A stretch of DNA of 54,773 nt from Desulfosarcina sp. OttesenSCG-928-A07 (lineage in GTDB: Bacteria > Desulfobacterota > Desulfobacteria > Desulfobacterales > Desulfosarcinaceae): positions 1 to 54,773 of the forward strand of contig JAJDJS010000016.1 in assembly GCA_030267325.1 (NCBI GenBank). The letters run 5' to 3'. Both the position numbers and the translations under genes were made by a program. Under the pieces are notes generated by a model, which saw nothing but the letters and a program-made list of their open reading frames with translations, was not told the DNA's origin and made no database searches. This document shows, one piece after another, positions 29,130 to 36,693 of the stretch (positions within the stretch are counted from its first letter, which is position 1; every line of letters starts with the position of its first letter).

Positions 29130-29728
29130 GGGCCGGCCTCCTTTTCCGATTTATCGTGTTCGTGACGCACCATTTCGATCAACACACATCCGATCTGTTC
29201 AAACAGGGTTTTGTCAGACGCAGCCCGCGCCTGCATCAACGCACCTTCATAACCACTGACCAGCAGTAGGGAAAGCGCTTGGGACCGCGGCTCCGGTATC
29301 CCGGCAGAAGCAAGAAAAAGCGCCAGTTCGGAGCGTAAAGTGGCAAAACCGTCCGCAAGAACCCGCTTTAACGGGACATCTCCTGAACCCGCTTCAAGGG
29401 CCGCTGCAGCCAAAGGACAGCCCGTTTCATATCCGCTTTTTTCAAGGCGGTCACAGGCCACACCCAACCAGATCTCCAATGCGTCCAAGGGATTGCGGCA
29501 CCGTTTCCGCAACCCTTGAAGTTCCTGGACAATCTGATGGATAGAGGCCCTGACTGCCTCGGCGACCAACTCTGCCTTGCCTTCCGGAAAATGATGATAA
29601 AGAACGCCCTTGGGCGCACCCGCTTCAGACAGAATGGTTGAAAGCCCCACTCCAGCATAGCCTTTTCGCTGCAATAACCGGATGGTGGCCTGGATGAGGC
29701 GTTCTCGGGTGGTGTTTTTTCTGGCCAT
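29126..29728 (-). CDS. TetR-family repressor, LmrA/YxaF type
   Basis: A 200-residue regulator. The N-terminal HTH (residues about 8-55) includes TIRLLQRKGYAGVGLSTILSEAG and the recognition segment APKGVLYHHFPEGKAEL. The C-terminal ligand domain contains CDRLEKSGYETGCPLAAAALEAGS, typical of the LmrA/YxaF group. It heads an operon with an alpha/beta-hydrolase. A perfect 12-bp palindrome, TAGACCGGTCTA, overlaps its -10 box, so it probably represses itself. MITE copy B lies in its leader. The ligand is unknown. Confidence 0.88.
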   Translation of the reverse strand: MARKNTTRERLIQATIRLLQRKGYAGVGLSTILSEAGAPKGVLYHHFPEGKAELVAEAVRASIHQIVQELQGLRKRCRNPLDALEIWLGVACDRLEKSGYETGCPLAAAALEAGSGDVPLKRVLADGFATLRSELALFLASAGIPEPRSQALSLLLVSGYEGALMQARAASDKTLFEQIGCVLIEMVRHEHDKSEKEAGP

Positions 29729-29775
29729 TTTTTTATTCGTTGGGAAAATGACGTCCCGCAGCCCGTGCCGCTTTA

Positions 29776-29889
29776 GATGGTGTCACCTTAAGAAAGATAA
29801 CGATTTGAATTTATAACATCCAACAAGATCCCATGATTTTGCCAATACCTAATCATTTCAATTTGTTACAAACTCTATACGACACTGTC
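29776..29889 (-). mobile_element. MITE-like 114-bp element, copy B
   Basis: In reverse complement it begins GACAGTGTCGTAT and ends TTAAGGTGACACCATC. It is exactly 114 bp and collinear with copies A and C. On the + strand the left flank is TA (29774-29775) and the right flank is CA. It lies between the tetR promoter and the tetR start codon, so it is in the 5' UTR. Confidence 0.75.
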
Positions 29890-29928
29890 CACAAACCCGC
29901 GCCGCGTTCCGGGTTTGTAAAATTTTAT

Positions 29929-29940
29929 TAGACCGGTCTA
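29929..29940. promoter_or_regulatory. TetR (LmrA-type) operator palindrome
   Basis: TAGACCGGTCTA is a perfect 12-bp palindrome overlapping the -10 of the tetR promoter. LmrA/YxaF-type regulators are known to bind TAGACC-n-GTCTA-like sites, which matches the family of the gene it controls. Confidence 0.8.
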
Positions 29941-29965
29941 TAGATTTTTTTGACAGATTTGTCAA
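29937..29965 (-). promoter_or_regulatory. sigma70-type promoter of the tetR-hydrolase operon
   Basis: On the reverse strand, -35 TTGACA (29965-29960), a 17-base spacer and -10 TATAGA (29942-29937). The -35 itself is part of a TTGACA-n4-TGTCAA palindrome (29950-29965), giving a mirror TTGACA on the + strand. Transcription should start near 29930, leaving a leader of about 200 nt that contains MITE copy B. Confidence 0.75.
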
Positions 29966-30000
29966 CTTCGCGATGCTGCCCAAAGAACCGTGCCATGACC

Positions 30001-30037
30001 GCGCCTTTCAACAATACCGACTGTTGCGGCGCTTTTT
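30001..30037 (+). terminator. Orphan terminator-like hairpin
   Basis: GCGCC-TTT-CAACA pairs with TGTTG-C-GGCGC around an 8-base loop, followed by TTTTT (30033-30037). It points rightward, yet no rightward gene lies upstream. It may end a short RNA from the mirror -35 at 29950. Confidence 0.5.
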
Positions 30038-30248
30038 CACTGCTCGTTTCTGGATAGCACCGGCAACTGAAGCGCCTGGAGGGATAGCGCATGTACGCGT
30101 GGGAGACCGATTGACCGAAAAAAAGAAGATTTACAAAAACCGGGCGTGAAACTGCCGATTTTACGATGGGGCTTTCGAAAATTGAGAACCAAAGGGGACG
30201 GAAGCAGGAAAGATACCGGCTTTTTTATTTTTACCCAGCTCGTCTCTG

Positions 30249-30734
30249 CTAGTTTTTAGCCTTGTCCGGAATCTGGATCATAAGGACTTCCCCTTTTGCA
30301 CAGACAGTTCCCTTTGCCAGGAGGGTGGCGTCCAGCCAGACTTTCCGGCCGCTGATTTCACGAACTTTGGCGCGCACCTCAACGGGTACGTCAATGGGGG
30401 TGGGACTCAGATAATCGACTTTTAAGGAAGCAGTAACAAACCGTTCCAGGGGGTGAGTTTCCAGGTCAATGCCATCGGCCTTGGCCTTGGCCGCCGAGGC
30501 GGTGCCCGCAGCATGACAATCTATTAAAGAGGCAATCAGTCCGCCGTACATCAGATTCGGATATCCGCCGGTGTGGTAGCTGCGCGGCATGAAATGGCAG
30601 ACACTTTCGTCTCCATCCCAGTAGCTTTTGATTTTGAGGCCATGGTCGTTGAGCCGACCGCAGCCATAACAATGGGCGTAATTTTCCGGGTAATAATCCT
30701 GAAATGCGTGGGTTTCAGATTTTATGGGATCCAT
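30249..30734 (-). CDS. PaaI-like hotdog-fold thioesterase
   Basis: A 161-residue predicted acyl-CoA thioesterase. The N-terminal CYGCGRLNDHGLKIKSYWDGD segment is typical of 4HBT/PaaI-like proteins. The hotdog helix region is NLMYGGLIASLIDCHAAGTA, with the usual catalytic-site residues (glycine pair and aspartate), and strands KVDYLSPTPIDVPVEVRAKV follow. ATG 30734 has GAGGTGG upstream. It lies about 100 bases downstream of a second TetR gene and probably shares its operon. Substrate unknown; hydrolysis of an acyl-CoA is the family expectation. Confidence 0.85.
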   Translation of the reverse strand: MDPIKSETHAFQDYYPENYAHCYGCGRLNDHGLKIKSYWDGDESVCHFMPRSYHTGGYPNLMYGGLIASLIDCHAAGTASAAKAKADGIDLETHPLERFVTASLKVDYLSPTPIDVPVEVRAKVREISGRKVWLDATLLAKGTVCAKGEVLMIQIPDKAKN

Positions 30735-30832
30735 CTTTCACCACCTCTACGAATTGTCTCACAAACACAGTGCCTGTTCGGGACAAAGAGAATTCTGCTG
30801 CCATCTTTTCGGGAAAACACCGGGAACGGTTG

Positions 30833-31471
30833 TCAGGCCGGCTTCCGGATTCCGCGTTCAAACAGATCAAAGGCCGTGACCAGCGTGGATTTGAGGTAGT
30901 CCTTTTTGTACTCGCTGATAATGGTCTTGCTGGATTCCCACAGCACCACGCCGGAAAACATGGACCAGAAAATATCGGCCAGGGCCACCGGATGCACATC
31001 CACATAAATCCCCTGCTCGATTCCCTCCTCAAAAATTCGGGTAATGGCGCCGATTGAAGTTTTGGACAGAACCTTGATTTCTTCAATCAGACTGTCGGAA
31101 AGATTTTTGAGGGTTTCGCTGGATTGCAGGTGAAACATGTTAATGATGATCAGGGGATCAAACTCGTACACATCAAACATGGCATCGATCAGGGATCGGA
31201 GCTTCTGGTCCGGCGAGAGTTGGGTTTCCTTGTTGACGTGGGACACCCGGATATGCAGATATTGGAGAACACGCAAGGACAGAGATGCGTAGAGTTCTTC
31301 CTTGTTTTTGAAGTACAGATAAAGGGTGCCCGGACTGAGTTCAGCCTCCTTGGCGATATCCTCCATGGTGGCCTTGTTGAATCCCTTTTCTGAGAACACC
31401 CGTTTGGCCGCAACAATGATCTGCTGGCGACGACGCTCTTTTTCCCGTTCTTTTCGTTCCTGAATACCCAT
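30833..31471 (-). CDS. TetR/AcrR-family transcriptional regulator
   Basis: A 212-residue regulator with a charged N-terminus (RKEREKERRRQQI). The HTH is AAKRVFSEKGFNKATMEDIAKEAELSPGTLYLYFKNKEELY (about 20-60). The helical effector domain (about 70-205) resembles TetR regulators of fatty-acid genes, but the ligand cannot be read. Start ATG 31471. The upstream 435 bases hold a TTGAAC-AA-GTTCAA palindrome (31702-31715) that may be its operator. The thioesterase gene follows it. Confidence 0.88.
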   Translation of the reverse strand: MGIQERKEREKERRRQQIIVAAKRVFSEKGFNKATMEDIAKEAELSPGTLYLYFKNKEELYASLSLRVLQYLHIRVSHVNKETQLSPDQKLRSLIDAMFDVYEFDPLIIINMFHLQSSETLKNLSDSLIEEIKVLSKTSIGAITRIFEEGIEQGIYVDVHPVALADIFWSMFSGVVLWESSKTIISEYKKDYLKSTLVTAFDLFERGIRKPA

Positions 31472-31906
31472 TATATACCTTTTTGAATGATATTTAGTTT
31501 CGATAAATTTTTATAAAAAATAAACCATAATTAGTCAACAGGATTTTGTGTGATTCGAAAAATCACCTGTGAGAAAATCGCAGCAACCACCGAACGATTT
31601 CAGGGCCGCGTTTCCATATTGTTCTCATATCAAAAAGTGCTCACCTAAGGATAGAACAGAAAAGATTTATACGGAGACAGCTTATTAGTATCGCTAAAAT
31701 TTTGAACAAGTTCAATATATTATTTAAACCACAAAGTTACTTCTTCCCGTTTAAAAATGCCCTCTCTATCTTTGAGTAAAACCGCTCTCATGCAAATTTA
31801 AAATTCAATAAGTTTAACGACTTATAAAGCTTTGGAGAAAAACCGGGAACCATTCCGACGCCTTTCCGAGATAACCGGGAGGGCCAGTGAAACACACGGT
31901 GAGACG
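31472..31906. other. 435-base AT-rich intergenic region
   Basis: It separates the TetR gene from the leftward RNase II-type gene. I see no ORF worth calling. The visible structure is the 14-bp interrupted palindrome at 31702-31715 and strongly AT-rich tracts near 31490-31530 and 31670-31810. It must contain the promoter of the TetR-thioesterase unit. Confidence 0.5.
31702..31715. promoter_or_regulatory. Candidate regulator-binding palindrome
   Basis: TTGAAC-AA-GTTCAA, with perfect 6-bp arms, lies in the AT-rich region upstream of the TetR gene at 31471. Its distance from that gene (about 230 bases) makes an operator role uncertain. Confidence 0.35.
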
Positions 31907-33889
31907 TCAGCCCATAAATACAAAAATTGTGTCATCCCGAGGATTTACATATTGAATGGTCACCTGCACCACATCTTCCGGTTGGAGGGCGATCCCACTG
32001 GGCTGGGGAATGCTGCATTCGAGCATATAGGCCTTGAGCAGAACCATGTAGGCATTGCGGCGGCGTTGCAGAACAATGGCCTCTTCCCTTTCGCCCACAC
32101 GGGTTTCCAGGTGTTTGAGCAGCCAGTACCGGTTTCGCCGGAACTGAATCCGCCCCACATTGGCCATGGGAGGAGTCAGATGGTCAATGAGCGTTTCGAT
32201 CTCCTGCCGGGAGTAAGGAGATTCAAGATCAAACGCTGCCCGTAACTGCCGCTGGGTGGCCAGATCAAAATATTTGCGGATGGGGGAAGTAGCGGTGAGG
32301 TACGCATCCAGGCCCAGTCCGCAATGGGTTTCCGGAGAGGAGCGAAGGGCGAACCGGTTGAGGAGTTTTCTCTGCATCCAGTTCTGAAATACTGAATTAT
32401 CGCCATTCTTGAGGATTCTGGCCTTGGGTTTGGGTTGAGACCGGAAAATCGCCGGAATATTTTTCCCGGCAAGAAAACGGGCAGAGAGCCAGTTGGACAG
32501 AATCATCATTTCGGCGATGAGCAGACGGCCCGGACTTTCCCGGTTTACACGGGTAATCGCAGGCGTTCCGGGCGCATCCAGCCAGACCGTCACCTCCGGC
32601 AGAACAATCTGGAGGGCGCCCTGGGCCAGACGTTTTTCCCTGAACCGGAGGGCAATCTCATAGAGCCGGGAAATGGCATCCCCGGCTTCGGAACTCATGT
32701 TGGCCTCAAAGTAGCTGAGTTGGTGCGCCACGCGGATAACAGACGGAAAGATATCGTAACTGATAATCTCCCCGTTTCGCCGGACTTTAACCATCGTGCT
32801 GATCGTAGGCCGAATTTCTCCCTTTTTCAGACTCAGCCGATTTTCGGCCAAGATCGGGGGGATCATGGAAATCCGGGTGTCGGGCATATAGATGGAGCTT
32901 CCCCGGATCAGGGCTTCCCGGTCCAGGGGATCTCCTTTTTTGATCAGGCTGGCCACATCGGAGATGTGAATGCCCACTAAAAAGTGGTCTTCACGGAACT
33001 CAATGGTTAACGCATCATCAAAATCAAGGGTGGACTGGCCGTCAATGGTGAAGGCGGACAGGTGAGTGAGGTCCACCCTGCCTTTTTCGGAAAAGGGGTC
33101 TGCCGCCTCTGCCGCAACCTGGGCCAGGGCGTTCATCTGGGGCGAAAAATCAACAGGCACATGGTATCGTAAAAGATCTACATTTTCATCTGCATCCCAT
33201 TTCCCGATGGCCACCAGATGATCAAAAAACACATTTGTTGCGGTAAAGTCGCCGGCCTTCAGAATGGCTCGGCCGATTTCGTAATGGGGACTTTCCCGGT
33301 CATAGAGATAACAGGATTTAAAAAGGGCCGTGAGAGCCCGGGAGTGGACAGGCGGTGATTCTGCTTTACCTTCCCGGACCGATTGAAGCCAGGCCACGCC
33401 CGTTGAAATTAGCGATGCCTCGTATTCGGCCTTGTTTTGTTGTTTGCGGATGGCTGCCATTTCATCCGGGGTGTGGGGGAGAAAACGATCCGGCCTGAAC
33501 CTGAAATGCCGCCGGCTTCTGAACATGGCCCGGATTACGGCAGATTCGTGATCTGCATCGGGATTTTCCGGGAAACAAAGACCGGTCATGGTTTTGAGGT
33601 CAATCCATTCCGGAGCGTCGGATACCACTTCCCACAGCTCCTCGATATTGATCTGGCCGGCAATAGCATCCCGTTTTTCGGAAATCTCAGAAAGATGACC
33701 GGCCATATTGGCGCGGTCCAGACCTGGAGACAATTTTTGGGTGGATTGATGGGAAAGCCGCTGGGATGTCATAAAAACATCTTCGCATTGCTCTGTGAAC
33801 AGCCGCAATCGGGATGTTTCTGCCTGGGTCACCACAGCGCATATAATTTTCCGGTCATCAATATATTCGACAATATCTCCCGATTCCAT
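31907..33889 (-). CDS. RNase II/R-family 3'-5' exoribonuclease (RNB domain)
   Basis: A 660-residue enzyme, hydrolytic on single-stranded RNA. After a weakly conserved N-terminus, the RNB catalytic domain spans about 270-570. It has HLSAFTIDGQSTLDFDDALTI (metal-binding aspartates), VGIHISDVASLI, RGSSIYMPDTRISMIPP, and the C-terminal AYLTATSPIRKYFDLATQRQL. The cold-shock OB domains of RNase R are not evident, and the C-terminal S1-like part is short. It is therefore an RNase II-like or plastid-type variant. The start ATG 33889 has no strong Shine-Dalgarno site. It follows dapB by 215 bases and may be separate from that operon. Confidence 0.87.
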   Translation of the reverse strand: MESGDIVEYIDDRKIICAVVTQAETSRLRLFTEQCEDVFMTSQRLSHQSTQKLSPGLDRANMAGHLSEISEKRDAIAGQINIEELWEVVSDAPEWIDLKTMTGLCFPENPDADHESAVIRAMFRSRRHFRFRPDRFLPHTPDEMAAIRKQQNKAEYEASLISTGVAWLQSVREGKAESPPVHSRALTALFKSCYLYDRESPHYEIGRAILKAGDFTATNVFFDHLVAIGKWDADENVDLLRYHVPVDFSPQMNALAQVAAEAADPFSEKGRVDLTHLSAFTIDGQSTLDFDDALTIEFREDHFLVGIHISDVASLIKKGDPLDREALIRGSSIYMPDTRISMIPPILAENRLSLKKGEIRPTISTMVKVRRNGEIISYDIFPSVIRVAHQLSYFEANMSSEAGDAISRLYEIALRFREKRLAQGALQIVLPEVTVWLDAPGTPAITRVNRESPGRLLIAEMMILSNWLSARFLAGKNIPAIFRSQPKPKARILKNGDNSVFQNWMQRKLLNRFALRSSPETHCGLGLDAYLTATSPIRKYFDLATQRQLRAAFDLESPYSRQEIETLIDHLTPPMANVGRIQFRRNRYWLLKHLETRVGEREEAIVLQRRRNAYMVLLKAYMLECSIPQPSGIALQPEDVVQVTIQYVNPRDDTIFVFMG

Positions 33890-34104
33890 AACCGTTTAAC
33901 ATACCAACCGGCGGGATGAAAGTCAACGCACGGATTTCTTTCGAAAAACGTCCATGGCGGAAGACCTGTGAGTTTGCAGGGGTTATCCGGGCGTATGGGG
34001 GGCAGAGGCTGAAAAAAATTTGCATGTGATCCGAAAGCCCTGTCCATGGGCAGCCGGATCACACAACTTTTCCGGAAAGGCATTTTTTCAATGTGGCGAC
34101 AGGG

Positions 34105-34932
34105 CTATCCCTTCAGCACATCTATCATGGTAAAAACTTTTCCCTTTTCACCGGCATCCACCTGTTTTTTCAGAAAACAGATCGCATCCAGGGTTCCGCC
34201 CGCGTAAATATCCCGGCCATTGACATTATGCCGGAATTCAAAGACCACGGTTTTGTCCGGTGATGTCAGCCGGTAGGTATGCCATCCATGGCCGGAAAGA
34301 TAGGCATCGGGAATGCCCCATTTTTCGCGCTGGATAACAGGATCTCGCTCTTTGACAATATCTTCCGGTGAAAAAACAACTCCCATGCCGTTGAAGCTTT
34401 TCACCACAGCCCTGGCCGTGCCGCTGGTGTCGGCCTTTCCGGCCTGGTGGCTTTCTTCGACCGAAAGGGTATAGCCGGAAAAAAGCCCGGGAAAGGTGGA
34501 CGCCGCATAATCCATCATGGCCTGAAACCCCACAATCTGTTTGGCCATATTGGGCGCGATCACCGCGCAGGTATCTGATGCCGCAACTTCCCGGACCAGG
34601 GCTTCCCGGTCACCGCCTGTGGTGCCCATAACAAAGGGCAGGTGATGGCGGCAGTAAAACGCCGCATTGGCATTGACTGCGGTCGGGTGCGTATAATCCA
34701 CACTGATGAACCGGCCATACTGACGGATCAGGGCGGCCATACGCGCCTCCCGCTGATCCGGGTGAATCAGTTCAACGGGAAGATCGCCGATCTCGGTCTG
34801 GTCCGCATCAATTTCCGGACCGGTAAGGGAGTGGGGCAACAGATGCACATGGAAATCTCCGGCAAGATGGCGTGCAATAACAGAGGCCACATTTCCCGGA
34901 AGACCGTTTATCATGATGGGGATGGGAGCCAC
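34105..34932 (-). CDS. dapB: Dihydrodipicolinate reductase homologue, plant-type DapB
   Basis: NAD(P)H-dependent reductase of the lysine/diaminopimelate pathway or a close relative; 275 residues. The N-terminal nucleotide-binding start is divergent (MINGLPGNVASVIA instead of GxxGxMG). The middle has FVMGTTGGDREAL and VIAPNMAKQIVGF. The catalytic-domain motif is EESHQAGKADTSGTARAV (the DapB H-H/K motif), and the end is EFRHNVNGRDIYAGGTLDAICFL. This pattern matches the DapB3/CRR1-like class found in plants and some bacteria. GTG 34932 has AAGGAGGG upstream. It lies 21 bases after the MurU-AmgK fusion gene. Confidence 0.8.
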   Translation of the reverse strand: MAPIPIMINGLPGNVASVIARHLAGDFHVHLLPHSLTGPEIDADQTEIGDLPVELIHPDQREARMAALIRQYGRFISVDYTHPTAVNANAAFYCRHHLPFVMGTTGGDREALVREVAASDTCAVIAPNMAKQIVGFQAMMDYAASTFPGLFSGYTLSVEESHQAGKADTSGTARAVVKSFNGMGVVFSPEDIVKERDPVIQREKWGIPDAYLSGHGWHTYRLTSPDKTVVFEFRHNVNGRDIYAGGTLDAICFLKKQVDAGEKGKVFTMIDVLKG

Positions 34933-34953
34933 GTCAACCCTCCTTTTTTATCG

Positions 34954-36693
34954 TCAGTCATCATCAGAAAGAGAAAGCGCTGTACGCTCAGCAATTTCTC
35001 GTGCAATGGCAGACAGTTTCGGAAATTGCAGACCCTCAATCCGGTCCAGATGGGAGCCCAGCATCCGGGCAGCCGGAGGAATCCAGCGCGCAAAAGCCGT
35101 TTTTTTCTTTACCTGCGTTAAAAAACCAAAGGCTCCCAAAATCTGAAGATTTCGGGTCGCACAGCAGCAATGATACCCGGCAAGAAATTTTTCTCGGTCC
35201 ATCGTCCGGCCCATCAATTGATCCATGTGCCCCATGGCCACCTGCAAAAGCCGCTCCTGAAGGGACGAAGAAAGGCCCACATAGGGATCAATGAGTAAAG
35301 ATGCCAGATCGTATTGAACCGGACCGGACCGGGCACCTTGAAAATCAATCAGATACGGTTCTCCCTGACGCAGCATGATGTTCCGGGACTGAAAATCCCG
35401 GTGAATCAGACCGGGAATGGCGTTTTCCACGGTTTTGTTGGCAAGGGCCAAAAACTCGTCGGCCAATTCCCAGTCCCCTACTCCCATCCCCAGGTATTGA
35501 TTCAAAAAAGCGGTGACAAAATATTGGCACTCTTTTTCCAGAATCAGGGAAACGTCATAGGCTGTGGTCTGGCAGGTCCAGGACGAAGAAAAGCCGTCTT
35601 CCGCCTTCAGGGAAAGATTCCCCCAGAGGGAAATCACCTTTTGGTAAAGGTCCATCACAACGGTTTCGTCAGCTGCCTGAAAAACCGCATCCTGAAGATG
35701 AAAATCGCCCAGATCCTCCAAAAAAACAAGACCGCTGAAGGCATCCTGGCCGTAAATGCGGGGAACCGGAAGGCCTGCCCGGCGAAAATGAGTTCCGATC
35801 CGGACAAAGGCGTTGAATTCACTTCCAGCCGGAACCGGGGTAATGCCGTGATCAGCCAGAATCATGGTGCGGTCACCGGCGGAGAGGCGAAACCACCGGC
35901 GATCTGATCCGTCACCGGCAAGGGGGGAACAGGCAAGCTGGTCAAAAGAGATGTCGGGTGATGCAGGCTGCCATGCTGACCGGAAAACATCCGGTGCCGC
36001 AGCTTCCATCACCGCCTGGCGGTAACCTTCCGGGGTTCCCATATCCTGCCAGCGAAATCCTTCGGCCACATGGGCGTTTACCGGAAGCCCGCTGTCAATC
36101 ATGTGTTGATAAACCGGGATGATATCCTGAAACCCGGTTTCCGGAATCCATTTTTTGATATCCGGATTCACCACCTGAATACCCGTAAAGGCCAGTTTTC
36201 GGCCGACCGGATGTGCCGCCTGCCCGGTCACCCGTGAAAATTCCATAATCCGACCGTCATCTTTCACCCACACCCCATTAAAGGGCGCCGCATCGTGCAT
36301 GACCAAGGTCGCCATCCGCCCGTTTTCCCGGTGATCCCGGTAAACATCCGCCAGCCCCCCAAAAGTGGTGACGATATCCGCATTGATCACCACAAAAGGC
36401 GCATCATCCCACAGCCGGGAAAGTGTGCGGATCGCACCGCCCGTGCCGAGGATTTCAGGTTCATGGCAAAGGCGCACCGGAATGCCGAAATCGGTTTTGT
36501 CCACATAGGCAGAAATCCGGTCCGCCAGATAATGCGTATTGACGGCAACGGCCGTGCACCCGGCCTGTTTCAGGTAATGGATCATCCGGCCCAGAACCGG
36601 TGTGCCGGCAATGGGGAAAAGGGCCTTGGGCAGAAGGTGGGTGTGGGGGGCCAGACGGGTTCCAAACCCTGCGGCCAGAATCAGTGCTTTCAT
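34954..36693 (-). CDS. Fused MurU-like nucleotidyltransferase and AmgK-like sugar kinase
   Basis: A 579-residue two-domain protein. Residues 1 to about 235 form a nucleotidyltransferase with LAAGFGTRLAPHTHLLPKAL (GxGTRLxPxTxxxPK signature) and NADIV as the metal site. Residues about 255-579 form an aminoglycoside-phosphotransferase-type kinase with the Brenner motif HRDFQSRN (H431, D433) and LIDFQGA (D450). In Pseudomonas, AmgK phosphorylates MurNAc/GlcNAc at the anomeric carbon and MurU makes UDP-MurNAc, bypassing de novo synthesis. Fusing both would link the two steps; the function is inferred. Its ATG overlaps the plsB stop (36690-36693), and dapB follows. Confidence 0.8.
   Translation of the reverse strand: MKALILAAGFGTRLAPHTHLLPKALFPIAGTPVLGRMIHYLKQAGCTAVAVNTHYLADRISAYVDKTDFGIPVRLCHEPEILGTGGAIRTLSRLWDDAPFVVINADIVTTFGGLADVYRDHRENGRMATLVMHDAAPFNGVWVKDDGRIMEFSRVTGQAAHPVGRKLAFTGIQVVNPDIKKWIPETGFQDIIPVYQHMIDSGLPVNAHVAEGFRWQDMGTPEGYRQAVMEAAAPDVFRSAWQPASPDISFDQLACSPLAGDGSDRRWFRLSAGDRTMILADHGITPVPAGSEFNAFVRIGTHFRRAGLPVPRIYGQDAFSGLVFLEDLGDFHLQDAVFQAADETVVMDLYQKVISLWGNLSLKAEDGFSSSWTCQTTAYDVSLILEKECQYFVTAFLNQYLGMGVGDWELADEFLALANKTVENAIPGLIHRDFQSRNIMLRQGEPYLIDFQGARSGPVQYDLASLLIDPYVGLSSSLQERLLQVAMGHMDQLMGRTMDREKFLAGYHCCCATRNLQILGAFGFLTQVKKKTAFARWIPPAARMLGSHLDRIEGLQFPKLSAIAREIAERTALSLSDDD

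Larger units (their letters stand above)
29729..30248. other. 520-base intergenic region: TetR leader, MITE copy B, promoter-operator, orphan hairpin
   Basis: From left to right: the tetR leader, MITE copy B (29776-29889), a 9-bp stem-loop ACAAACCCG/CGGGTTTGT (29890-29918), the TetR operator (29929-29940), the tetR promoter (to 29965), and an orphan terminator-like hairpin (30001-30037). Bases 30038-30248 contain no ORF or recognisable structure. Confidence 0.6.
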
